Assembly: GCF_028583425.1 (NCBI RefSeq)
Contig: NC_072806.1
Coordinates: 31,976,001 to 32,040,000, forward strand
DNA length: 64,000 nt
Direction: 5' to 3'
Source of the DNA: Eublepharis macularius
Taxonomy: Eukaryota > Chordata > Lepidosauria > Squamata > Eublepharidae
This document shows positions 13,201-22,500 of the stretch, one piece after another (position 1 is the first letter of the stretch; the number at the start of each line of letters is the position of its first letter). The notes under the pieces were generated by a model, which saw nothing but the letters and a program-made list of their open reading frames with translations, did not search any database and was not told the origin of the DNA. Position numbers and translations under genes: made by a program.

Positions 13201-15627
13201 CAGGGGCTTTCTTTCCCTGGCAGCAGCTTTCCGAGCCCATTTGGCCTCTCCTTTTTTTATACAAGCCATTCCTCGGAGCTGCTGTGTGTCTGCACGAGCC
13301 CAGGTTGGCTCTGCGACGGACTTGTGAAAGGAGTAACGTTTAGAGAGACCCTCAGATTTCCTGGGTCATAGAGTGAGCAGTCCTGCCAAGATAATGAATT
13401 TCTGTTATACACAGTTAGACCACTGGTTCATCTATCCGATGATCGATAGCAGCTCTCCAGGATCTTGGACAGAAAAAGGTCTTGTTCAGCCCTGATATTG
13501 GAGGCATTTTATAAACGAATTACAAATATGGCTTTGTAAGGCCTAGGCTTGCTCTAGGAGGCAGGTAGGGACATAGAGGCCATTTCCGCACACGTTGAAT
13601 AATGCACTTTCAATGCACTTTTGCAATCCTTTAGAAGTGGATTTTTTGTTCCACACATGGAAAAGCAGTTTCAAATGTTCACTAAAGAGTATTGAAAATG
13701 GATTATCCAACGTGTGTGGAAGCAGCCAGAGTGCAGCTGAAAATCCGTTAAATGGGGCAGGTGAAGCTCTGAAGGCCTTGAGAGCGTGTTGAATTCTGAA
13801 GGGGCAGATTTTGGGAGGCAGGGTAAGATTGCGGGCTCTTCCAAATTGTCCCCCCCCCCCCCCACACACCCTTGATTCCTCACAGGGCCCCAATTTCCTA
13901 TTATTATTAATGCCGGCATTTTGAGGTCCCTTGCCATACAGGAGAAAGGGGAGGGATACAAACTATGCTTCTTGAAAAGGAATACGTGCCTCGACCAGCT
14001 TTCCAGAACACGATCCCGTGCATCTGTCCAGAAATTCCAATGCGGCAAACCCGTTGCAAGCAGTGCTGGGGAAGGGCCTCGAGGCATTCGTTCAAGGCAG
14101 CTACAATTTTTTTAACATCCTGCTCATCGCCCTACAAGAACAAAAAATAAGAAGTAAAGCTAGAGGGGAAGAGGGGAGAGGCAGGCCAAAAGACCCCTTG
14201 AAGCATTTTCCGATTCTATGCCAGGAAGAGCTCCATCAGTTGAACTTTGGTCTGGGAAGCAAGCAACATGCTCTCCTGGCCCATACTGATCAAGGACAGC
14301 TCCTATTGAAAAGTCCCAGTTCCCTACTTTTTCCCTTGTTAAATTGCTGTCAGTTTGAACTGCTAGCACAGTCAGCTAGCGGGTGGGTAACTCTAAAATG
14401 CAGTACTGTTAAAGCACACAGAATTGCACATCCTGCAGTTCTGCACCTGGGAGAGGCTTATTCAAACGGTCAACGACAATGAATTGAAGAAAAGGAGCCA
14501 TTTTAATTTATTGCTCCAAAAAACAAGCAGGAGTCTCATGGCATCTTAAAGACAAAGTATTATTTCCAGGGTAACTTCTCATGGACCAGAGCAGCTGAAG
14601 AAATGAGCTCCAGTCCACAAAACATTACGCTGGAATAAAATGTACTTTTAAAGGGCCACAAGACTCCGGTTTGTTTAGGGTGATTGTACTTTTCTAGTGT
14701 ACCTGCAAGCAAAACAAAAGACCATCTTTGCCTTTATCATCACTAAGCAGAATGATTGCACTGAATGTTTCAATGTGATGCCATCCGGGCCACTTTGGGC
14801 CAGAAAAATGGCATGGGGGGCAAGCAGGACCCCCTCTCTCTCCATGCCACAGTCCCAGTCTGAGTCAGGCCTCTGCAGTACTTCTGAATTGAGTTCCCAC
14901 GGAGAGCTCACAATTGCCATATGGCTGCAAATCCCCACGGTGACCACGCAGCAGATGCAATGTATAGTTTGGCCCTCGGAGTTTCAGAAATGTGAAGCAT
15001 GGGGAGCCTGGGCAGAAATCCCTAGTGCATGTGCACCCTGAACCTTACTCAAAAGTAACCCCTCCGAGTTCAGCTGGAATTACTTTCATGTAAGTGTGCA
15101 CAGGATTGCAATCTAGGTGTTCTCATCTGTGATAGGCTGTACAGTGAATGTTAAACACACAGGCCTGGCTCAGGCATGCAGAAGAACAAAGGGATGTTCA
15201 AATGATAGATGGATTCAAACATTAAAAATGTCCTCTAAACAGGAAACAAGCCAAACTTGCTGGGCTGGTTTTCTGTTTGCAGGGTGCTTTCAACAGAAGG
15301 GAGCACCCCAAAAGCCAATCCTCCACACTCAACTGACACTGGGCAGCCCAGTCTCTGCTTTCTTCCCCCATCCTTGCAGTGTGAATCCAGAAACAGAGAC
15401 CTCAGGTCCACCACCATTCGACTCACCTGCGGCCCACTCTGGCCCTCCACCTGCGCCTGCGTCTCTTTGGTGCAGCTCTTGATGACAGCTGGGCCTTGGT
15501 CAGTCTCTTCCACCAGAGCTACTTTCACAGAGGTAGTGCCCATATCTATTCCTAGCACACAAGCACGCCCGGGGACATGAGACATGACAGAATTTGAACC
15601 CTCCTCCGCTTGAGGCGGCGTCTGCAT
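1280..15627 (-). CDS. SHPK: Sedoheptulokinase, exons 1-6 of about 7 (3' end outside window)
   Basis: FGGY-family carbohydrate kinase that phosphorylates sedoheptulose to sedoheptulose-7-phosphate in the cytosol, feeding the pentose phosphate pathway. Coding exons on the minus strand, 5' to 3': 15627-15427, 14119-13990, 9713-9530, 7012-6860, 3521-3346, 1480-1280; phases join without a break. Exon 1 carries the phosphate-binding GIDMGTTSVKVAL motif, exon 2 GISGQMHGIVFW, exon 3 TWQDGRCSS and the conserved SVATGFGCAT, exon 4 GTIHDYVV and NAASWGYFNT, exon 5 IPKGTEVGVALGD, exon 6 PVAYFPYF and AASLNGGNVLATF. The human protein is 478 residues; about 348 are here and the final exon must lie below position 1. 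Start choice: the ATG at 15627 gives an N-terminal extension compared with human; a second in-frame ATG before SHVPGRACVLGID is equally plausible. Intron 2 appears to use a GC donor. Identity is very secure from residue matches and from the head-to-head CTNS neighbour. Confidence 0.95.
1863..2098 (+). repeat. tRNA-derived SINE
   Basis: Has a tRNA-like head with A box TAGCATAGTGGTTAAG and B box GGTTCGAATCCC, then a body ending GAGCGGTATATAAGC and an ATT-type tail. Typical of squamate tRNA SINEs. Confidence 0.75.
2432..2862. mobile_element. hAT-type nonautonomous DNA transposon, long-interior copy
   Basis: Starts CAGGGCTCACTTCGAGGGGG and ends ATGACCCG. Exact 8-bp duplications TCAATGCC flank it (2424-2431 and 2863-2870). 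The first and last about 40 bp match the GTTCC-type ends of the elements at 20235, 21568, 54748 and 56156, but the interior is a different GGGCC-rich sequence. Confidence 0.8.
3570..4002. mobile_element. Foldback (long inverted repeat) DNA element
   Basis: Two arms of about 190 bp are near-perfect reverse complements. The ends read GAGCCTTGCTACAAGTGACA and its complement. The spacer holds CTGGTGGTGG. Same terminal motif as the elements at 6539, 12691, 52449 and 60196. Confidence 0.8.
4006..4292. mobile_element. Second, truncated foldback element abutting the first
   Basis: Begins GAGCCAAGCTACAAGTGACT three bases after the previous element. Its left arm resembles that element (CTGGGAACT, GCTGCCTGAAGAG, TTTTGCAAA), but the closing end is missing. 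Confidence 0.6.
4588..4731. mobile_element. Palindromic MITE, family unassigned
   Basis: Inverted ends TGATTCCGCACACGTTGGAT; almost the whole 144 bp folds back. A diverged relative lies at 13578. Confidence 0.75.
6539..6772. mobile_element. Foldback DNA element with 3-bp duplication
   Basis: Ends GAGTCAAGCTACACATGAC and TCACTTGTAGCTTGGCTC, flanked by TCA on both sides. Arms contain CAGGTTGGACACTTGTCAGC and match the arms of the element at 12691. Confidence 0.8.
7189..7408 (+). repeat. 5S rRNA-derived SINE
   Basis: The head matches 5S rRNA (CAGAAGCTAAGCAGGGTCGG, then TTGGATGGGAGA). The body GGCAGTGGCAAACCACCTC and tail CTCTCCACCACCA are shared with three other copies here. Confidence 0.8.
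8030..8085 (+). repeat. (GAAT)n microsatellite
   Basis: About six perfect GAAT units directly before a SINE body. Confidence 0.85.
8088..8270 (+). repeat. tRNA-derived SINE, 5'-truncated
   Basis: Matches the element at 36682 from CTCTGCCATGG through CTTGGGCCAGTCACACACAG and TTGTTGTGAGGATAAAA; the tRNA A box is missing. Confidence 0.65.
9050..9297 (-). repeat. tRNA-derived SINE with ATT/AAT tail
   Basis: In the minus strand the copy has TGGTTAA...AATCTGGAGAGCCAGG and GTTTGATTCC-type boxes, then CACAGGGTGA and a tail after AAATCAATG. Same family as copies at 17445, 30626, 34806, 58322 and 63045. Confidence 0.75.
9985..11420 (+). repeat. LINE fragment, L2-like, reverse transcriptase to C-terminal region
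   Basis: Degraded reading frames give LLDLLELLAAFDIIGH (a form of the LDLSAAFDTVDH reverse transcriptase motif) and WGIFCDVLPGSVLSH (the GVPQGSVLSP motif). Further on, the block LKALRWLPVCFWVQFKVQEL resembles the end of L2-type ORF2. Many stops; long dead. Confidence 0.7.
12691..12892. mobile_element. Foldback DNA element with TAA duplication
   Basis: Ends GAGCCAAACTACAAGTGACG and complement, flanked by TAA (12688-12690, 12893-12895). Arms of about 90 bp, near-perfect, same subfamily as 6539. Confidence 0.85.
12898..13349. mobile_element. Large foldback DNA element
   Basis: Ends GTCACTCTAAACGTTTC and its near-complement. Arms pair over more than 150 bp, including GGGCTCGTGCAGACAC. It directly abuts the element at 12691. 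Confidence 0.75.
13578..13727. mobile_element. Palindromic MITE, relative of the 4588 copy
   Basis: Shares CCGCACACGTTGAATAATGC and GTGGATTTTTTGTTCC with the 4588 element; the right arm is more diverged. Confidence 0.7.
14522..14690. repeat. Diverged Penelope-like terminal repeat fragment
   Basis: AGGAGTCTCATGGCATCTTAAAG and the paired AAAGGGCCACAAGACTCC block are an old inverted version of the AGTCCAGTAGCACCTTTAAG ends seen elsewhere. Confidence 0.4.
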
Positions 15628-15744
15628 TGTCCACAATCAGGGCAACCAGAGATGGCAAACAGTGCTTTTGAAGACTCCAAATACACCAGCTGGAAACAAG
15701 TGGAAGGGTGTGATCAGCACATTTATAGGCTAAAGTTCACCACG

Positions 15745-16080
15745 TTTTAGGCTAACATTTATCTGAAGAAGTGATCTGTGGCACAAGAAAGCTCACACCC
15801 TACCACAAATGTTGTTAGTCTTATATAGGGTTGCTAGCCTCCAGGTAGTGGCTGGAGATCTCCCACAATTACAACTGGTCCCCAGGCCACACAGATCAAT
15901 TCACCTGGAGAAAATGGCTACTTTGGAGGGTGGACTCTATGGAATTATGCTATGCCAAGGTCCTTTCCCTCCCCAAACCCTGGTTTCTCCAGGTTTCACC
16001 CTCAAGATCTCCTGGAATTTCCCAACTTGGAGTTGGCAACCCTAGTCTTATAGGTGCTACTGGTCTCTTGCACTTTTGTA
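15745..16080 (+). repeat. Penelope-like terminal repeat fragment, interrupted by a hAT MITE
   Basis: CTGAAGAAGTGATCTGTGGC, then CAAGAAAGCTCACACCC, and after the insertion AGGTGCTACTGGTCTCTTG. The pieces join across the element at 15826-16044. Confidence 0.65.
15826..16044. mobile_element. hAT-type MITE with 8-bp duplication
   Basis: Ends TAGGGTTGCTAGCCTCCAGG and TTGGCAACCCTA. Exact GTCTTATA duplications at 15818-15825 and 16045-16052. Lies between SHPK exon 1 and the shared promoter. Confidence 0.85.
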
Positions 16081-16189
16081 CATTTACCACATTGGCTTTG
16101 ATGATTACCCAGGGGATGATGCTTCCTGCCAAAGCCCTTCCATCCCAAAACTGCAGGCTAGGAGAGGGAGAGCGATACACTCGAGACGT

Positions 16190-16535
16190 TCACACACAAC
16201 CGAAAAAAACACGCAACTGCTCCGCAGAAGTGAGCTTTGGCCCCAAAGGAAGCACCCACGACACTCCCAAGATGGCGGGCTCAGGCGGCGGCCATGTTGG
16301 GCGTGGCATCACTCGGTTCCAGCCCCACCTCAACAGCCTTTTTAAACCACCTAAACCTGCTTTGAAACTTTTACCTAAACACGTTTCTCCGTTAAGAATT
16401 ATAAGGCGAAGGGCAGGAACTAGCAGAGCGCGCTCGTCACTACCGCCACACCCAAGATGGCCTCTATGGCGAGCGCGAGGCGGGCGGAAGGTCCGGCGGC
16501 TCATTATATAGGGCGACCTGCGAAGTGACGGCCGT
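16190..16535. promoter_or_regulatory. Shared SHPK/CTNS head-to-head promoter region
   Basis: GC- and CpG-enriched block between the divergent genes. It holds three YY1-type sites: AAGATGGCGG at 16269-16278, the inverted CCATGTT core at 16292-16298, and AAGATGGCC at 16454-16462. A TATA-like TATATAG lies at 16505-16511, placed to direct a plus-strand start near 16535 for CTNS. SHPK has no firm start site here; a good minus-strand acceptor at 15690-15697 suggests a noncoding first exon inside this block spliced to 15689. Confidence 0.65.
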
Positions 16536-16598
16536 AGACTTTGGGGGAAGAGGCTGCGGGCTGAGAGCTGCCGGAGGCCCTCCTCCCCAACCTCCCGG
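16535..16598 (+). other. CTNS: Probable noncoding exon 1 of CTNS
   Basis: Begins about 30 bp after the TATA-like motif and ends at a strong donor (CCCGG|GTGAGT). Human CTNS also has noncoding first exons. The start coordinate is an estimate. Confidence 0.5.
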
Positions 16599-17124
16599 GT
16601 GAGTCGCAATCTCTCAGAGGGGCGTCGTGCATCCGAGCCCGCGTTCGAGATCGTTATGCAGGTAGACTCCATTTCCCAATGTGCATCGCGGCACTCGGCC
16701 GTGGGTCTTGAGAGCCGGGGAGCCGCGTTGCATGGTGGGATTCGTAGTTCGGAATGGGATTCTAATCCCTTAACCCCCTCGTCTAAACGCTCCTACTTTT
16801 CTACACGCGTGTAGCTGTTCTCAGCTTTCTCCGAGGAGCTCGGAGCGGGGCCCTGACGGCGCTCCTTCATTGCATCCTCCCAGGAGCCCTGTGAAGTGGG
16901 CTAGGCGGGGACAGGCTGGCCCCAGGCGAGATGAAGCTGGTTCTCCTAGGGAGGACTCGAGTCAGACGCGCTGGCCGCTCCAAGCACCAACGCCCGGGAG
17001 CTCCCCGGGAACCCAGGAACTGGATCTGGGCTGAGCGTGTGCCCGCTTTAGTTCCTGCTTGGAACTGTGAAAGGCTGACATTTGGAGGATGGCAGGGAGC
17101 TGTTCCAGTTGGCAGCAGGGGGTA

Positions 17125-17357
17125 GGACCACAGGCACAAAGGAACCGGCTGGATATTAGGAAGAACTTTTTCAGGGTCAGAGTAGTTCAAAAGTGGACTC
17201 AAGCTGCCTAGGGAGGTGGTGAGCTCCCCTTCACTGGCAGTTTTCAAGAAGAGGCTGGATGAATATTTGTCAGAGATGCTTTAGGCTGATCCTGCACTGG
17301 GCAGGGGGTTGGACTAGATGTTCTGTATGGCCCCTTCCAACTCTATGATTCTATGAC
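17125..17357 (+). repeat. CR1 LINE 3' end
   Basis: Contains TTTTCAAGAAGAGGCTGGAT and GGGGGTTGGACTAGATG, and ends CAACTCTATGATTCTATGA, the CR1 3' signature. Confidence 0.85.
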
Positions 17358-17444
17358 TGAACGTTTGTGGTTGGGTATGACATTTTGTAAGTCACAGCTC
17401 ACTTCTTCACATACAGCTAGAATGCGAGTCCATCTCTCCTTATA

Positions 17445-17705
17445 TTTTAATAACATTATAATTACTTTTGATTTGTATACCATCCTCCAGAACAACTTAA
17501 CACCCACTCAGAGCGGTTTACAAAGTGTGTTGTTGTTATCCTAGTGACAATCACCCTGTGAGGTGGGTGTGGCTGAGAGAGCTCTAAGAGAGCTGTGACT
17601 GTCTCAAGGTCACCCAGCTGGCTTCAAGCAGAGGAGCGGGGAATTGAACCCTGCTCTCCAGATTACAGTCTGGCTGCTCTTAACCACTACACCAAACTGG
17701 CTCTG
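17445..17705 (-). repeat. tRNA-derived SINE
   Basis: Minus-strand copy of the 30626 family; the tRNA head ends near 17700 (TGGTGTAGTGGTTAAGAG on the minus strand). Confidence 0.8.
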
Positions 17706-18244
17706 GGATAGTGGTATGATTTCAGATGCCAAATGATAACAGCCGGCGAATGACAATAGCGGGTGTGATTGGGTTGGGTGGGATATGCGGAGGGATAGTA
17801 GGTGTGGAGAAATCAGCATTGGTAATGAGACAGGAAGCTAAGGTCTTGATTGAATCCAGGTGGATGTGTTGTCTTGAGGTTCCTTATCTGTTGCAATTCA
17901 GTAGTTGCCTGGACTGATCATCCCGCCTCCAAAAATTCTGGGAGGGGCGATGCAGATCCTTTCCTGGGTCTTGGCGCTGGTGATCAAAAGGGTGAGGGAG
18001 GGGTCTTCTCTTGTGCCCCAGCCAGGATTGCCAACTGTCCAGAGGGAAAAAAGTTCCACCCCCTTAATAGAGAGTTACGGTTGTTTACCTCTATGCTGTG
18101 AAAAACTTCCCTGCAACATGGGTTACATCAGAAGGGTTACATCAGTGCTTAGTTCTTGTGGCTCCTTCTTGCATGCTCAGGGTAATGCCAATCGCCACCT
18201 TGGGGCCAGGAAGCAATTTTCTCCAGGCCGGTTTGGCTAGGGAT

Positions 18245-18391
18245 CCTGACAGTGTTTTGCCATCTTTGGGCATGGAGCAGGGGTCACTGGGTGTGTGTGA
18301 AGGAAGGAGAGGTAGTTGTGAATTTCCTGCATTGTGCAAGGGGTTGGACTAGATGACCCTGGAGGACCCTTCCAACCCTATGATTCTATAA
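18245..18391 (+). repeat. CR1 LINE 3' end, second copy
   Basis: AAGGGGTTGGACTAGATGAC and CCTTCCAACCCTATGATTC. Confidence 0.8.
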
Positions 18392-18601
18392 GCAAGCTCT
18401 AACCAGATATATGATCTAACTGATGATTACATGATTTAAACGATAGTACTTTAGTTAATGGTTTTTTGTATTATTTAGATTATCGTGTTTAGGTTTAATG
18501 CATGATTTAGAAGATTGCAGATGTTGTATGATTTAGATGATTGTACAATTGTGGTTCATGTTTTGTGTTGTTTGGTGTTTATTGACTGAAATAAAACTAT
18601 A

Positions 18602-18835
18602 ATAGTGAAGAGTCCAGCAGCATCTTTAAGACTAACCAACTTTATTGTAGCATAAGCTTTCAAAAACTACAGCTCTCTTCATCAGATGCATCATCAGCTT
18701 TCGAGAACCATCTGATGAAGAGAGCTGTGGCTCTCAAAAGCTTATGCGACAATAAAGTTGGTTAGTCTTAAAGGTGCTCCTGGACTTTTCACTGTTTTGC
18801 TGGAACAGGCTAACATGGCTAACACCTCTGGGTTT
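18602..18835. repeat. Inverted pair of Penelope-like terminal repeats with hammerhead-type core
   Basis: Left AGTCCAGCAGCATCTTTAAG and right CTTAAAGGTGCTCCTGGACT are mirror images. The right half holds CTGATGAAGAGAGCTGTGGC followed by TCTCAAAAGC, a hammerhead layout with one base off the GAAA. Confidence 0.75.
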
Positions 18836-19455
18836 CTAAAAACGTACGGAATTTTTTTTTAAATGTTCCCTGCCCATTTCCACACCTTGAGTTGCTGTTA
18901 AAGGAACAGGGCTTTCCTCCCTTCCAGTAATGAGCCTTCCCTGCTTCAGTCTACTCTTGATATGCTAAATCAATACGCCTTAAAGTAGCAGCAGTGTCAA
19001 TTAGTATCCTCTCCGAGCTAAGGGAGGGGGGTGCATGGAAATCGGTGCTTCATTTCACTGGGCAGCATCTAGTGTGGCTGGGTACAAGTAGAAGAGTGAA
19101 ATCATGGTGGTAGACGCATATGATCTGGAAGGGCTGCAGGCTCTCTCTGCCTGCTTGGGTTTCTTTTCAATTTAATTAAAATATTCTTTTAATCCATGTG
19201 CAAGCCCTGGCCATAGAGACATATGTATGTTCTAGACTAATGCAAGCATTGTGTATGAAGAACGTTCACTGATTTTTTTTTTAAACATTAACTTTGGATT
19301 ACAGTTGCTGTTCAGTCGCGTCAAGGAAAACCCCGTCATCTCCACTGCGTCTGTCGTCCTAGAAGAGTTTCAAATGTGGTTTTTTAAACACCTCCTTTGA
19401 TCTGGGGATTTACCTTTTGGCGAAGACGGACTTCCCCTTTCGCGTTCTGGCCATT

Positions 19456-19522
19456 ATGGTGCATGGCGGCATCCTCTTCTTCCCTCTGGGGTGTCTGTTT
19501 CTCATTTCATCTGGACACTGTG
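19456..19522 (+). CDS. CTNS: First coding exon of CTNS (signal peptide)
   Basis: 67 nt from ATG to the donor GTGAGT. It encodes 22 hydrophobic residues ending SGHC, then one base that joins AG of the next exon to make Glu. Placement rests on signal-peptide character, phase and donor, since this exon is poorly conserved. A likely acceptor is the ACAG at 19301-19304, but the 5' edge is not firm. Confidence 0.82.
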
Positions 19523-22500
19523 GTGAGTGCGTTTACCTTCAGCCGTAAGAGGCCATGCAGACTTCTGCTGCTTGCCGTTTATTGTTGTGTGGGAGGGATC
19601 ACGAGGCTGCAGAATCTATAATGCTTGTCTTGCTTTTTTTTTAAAAAAACCCTCTTTGTTTTCTAAAGCTGTGTGGAAACTTGGCTGGGTGCCTGTTTTT
19701 AAAGGAGCACCCCACCAAAAAACTTCTAAACTGCAAGTACTTAATATGCATTGTAAGCTAAAGGAGTTTGGGGGGAGGGAAGAGAGCCCAAGATTTTTCT
19801 TTATAACCTGTATTTTCGTTTCATTTCATAACTGCTTGCCCTGTTTCCAATCTATTGGATTCTCCTGCTGTTATCCCCTAGTTTTATGGTGGCTCTTCTA
19901 GGCTTTTAGGAGCACCCTGAGTCTAGCACTGATGCTGTCTCAAATTGTTTTCTTGCATGTTTTCTTCTGTTTTGGGGGCCATCTCTATAGTTTTAACTTG
20001 TTTTGTTTCCATGGTTTTAAAATGCTTACTGTTTTACAAGCTGCTTTTCATGGGGAGGTAGGATAATTTTTTTTTAAAGCATACGTGCTCAGAGGTGCAC
20101 ACCCCCCTCCAGAACTAACTTGCCACAAACTGAGCAGATAGACCTTCAGCATGTTCGTTGCTCTCATTTTTCTCCAGGGCTACCTTCTAGGTACATCAGA
20201 AGTGAACCCTCCCCTTTCATTTTATCCTCACAGCCAGGGCTTTTTTTCAGCTGGAACGTGGTGGAACGGAGTTCCGGCACCTCTTGAAAATGGTCACATA
20301 CGGCGCGGAGGGCAATCTAAACTCCCCTCTGTCTGGAGATCAGGGGGTGGGGCCACTGGCCATATGACCATTTTCACCGAGGGTGATTTAAAACTTAAAA
20401 AAATTCCCCCCTTGTTCCAGCTGACCCAAAGTGACGTCATTGTGCAGTCTGAGTTCCCCCACCTCTTTCCCCAGAAAAAAAGCCCTGCTCACAGCAATAC
20501 TGTCAAGTAGATGAGGCTGAGAGAAGCGGAGTGGAATTTGCATAAGCTCACCTAGAGAGCTTTGGGGCAGAATGAGGACCTAAATCCGGCACTCGAGTCC
20601 GTCATTCTGGCTCCTGACATCACACTGGCTCTCCTCTGGAGAGTAAGCAGGGTCTGAAGGCAACGACTCCCCACACCCAATTACAGCAGAACTTGCTTTC
20701 CTAGGGCTGGGAGCAGAGTACGGTGGTGGTGATGGAGAATGCCCTTGAGTCATTGCTGACTTATGGTGACCCCTGGTGGAGTTTTCATGGCAAGAGATTA
20801 GCAGAGGTGGCTTGCTGTTGGCTGCCTCTGCAACCTTGGTCTTCATTGGCGGTCTCCCACCTGATTACTAAGCTAGGCCGACCCAGCTTAGCTTCTGAGA
20901 TCTGATGAGATCAGGCTCACCTGGGCTATCCAGGTTAGACAAGTAAAATTCTGTAAAACTGTGTGGAAACACTCTTGTTATTTGCCACAGGTTTGGAGGT
21001 TTTTCCTGCTTCCCCATAGCATCATTCACGGTGCAAGTTTTCTGTGTTTTTTTTTTTATCTGATCTTTCACAACCCTCCTTTGGTATGAGGTTTTGGGAA
21101 AGATCATAACAAAGCCTGGATGACTGCTGTGTGGCTGAGAAAGTTTGGGTTTTCCTGGCCCTGTCCACATGGCAGCCATTTTTTCTGCCTCTGTAGTGCC
21201 CATTTCTTCCCCCTGGCACAGGGAACGCTTTTTAGTTTTTTAAATTGCCGATTGAATATCATAACATTACAGCAATCTGTGTGATGGGTTCTCTGATAGG
21301 TTTCATTTTTAAAAAAGCAAGTATCTAGCCTCTTTCATTGAAGAAATAAAGGGGGGAACGCATCTCTGTGCAATGATAGGGGCGAGAGGCTTCTTTTAAA
21401 ATGGAAATTCAGAGAACCCGTTACACATATTTTTAATAACATTATAATAATATTAAGGTGTGGTGGTGTGGGGAGTGGCTACTTCCAAAGGACTCAGGCA
21501 AGGAAACTGCTGGCAAACCTGCCATGTGGAAGCCCCATTGCTGCTATGTTGCATCGGTAGCTGCAGCCAGGGCTTGTTTTCCGGGAAAAGAGGGGGTGGA
21601 ACTCAGTGGGTTGCCCTCAGAGAAAATGGTCACACGGCTGATGGACCCGCCCCCTGCTCTCCAGACAGAGGGGAGTTGAGATTGCCCTCCGCGCCGCTGA
21701 GCGGCGCGGAGGGCAATCTCGACTCCCCTCTGTCTGGAGAGCAGGGGGCGGGGCCGTCAGCCATGTGACCATTTTCAAGAGGTTCCGGAACTCCGTTCCC
21801 CCGCGTCCCCCCTGAAAAAAAGCCCTGGCTGCAGCAGCAATAGGAAAAGCACAAAAGCCAGTCCCCACACGGAAAACATCTCTAAGCTTCAAACAAAGCA
21901 TTGTTTCTTCCAATGGTACAGCTTGATGCCATTAGCGCTTTTCACCGAATCATCCCCCAGCCGTAAACCTCGCCTTGTGCAAAGGAACTGCTGTTGAAAA
22001 ATGAAGGGTTCAGTGACTTGACCACGGGTGATCAATGGGCTTTCCTCTCAAGCCTTGTGCTTGTACAGGGAGCCCAGTGCCCTGTGACAGACTAGAGCCT
22101 GAAGAGGGCCCTACAACCCCAAATAACAACCTTTGCACTAGACCAGGTCAAAGGTCAGCTTCAGATCTGGTGAAAGGATGGGGGGGGGACAGCTCACCTG
22201 CATTTCAGGGGGATGGCCAGGGCAGTTCAGCTCTGGCGGCCCTCCCTCAGAACCGAACGAGTTTGCTGCACATTAGGAACTTCGTCTGATCACGGCCTTC
22301 TTTCCCAGAGGGAGCCCTCACGCTCTCTGTCCCAGAAGAAGTTTCGTTGGAAAATGGCAGCGTGACAGACATCACTGCGACTTTAAGGTGAGTTTATATC
22401 GTAACGTCTCCTTTCTGTGTAACGTGAGTTTATATCGTAGCATTTCCTTTCTACTAAGTGAGCTCAGGAGAGATGGAAAGGGAACCGAGCAGGTGGCTAA

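Noticed and set aside
12886-13371. 161-residue plus-strand frame
   Set aside because: Lies entirely in a foldback element, with overlapping frames on both strands as expected for a palindrome.
15930-16511. 193-residue open frame on the plus strand
   Set aside because: It crosses the hAT MITE and the shared promoter, has no recognisable domain, and is explained by GC-rich sequence.
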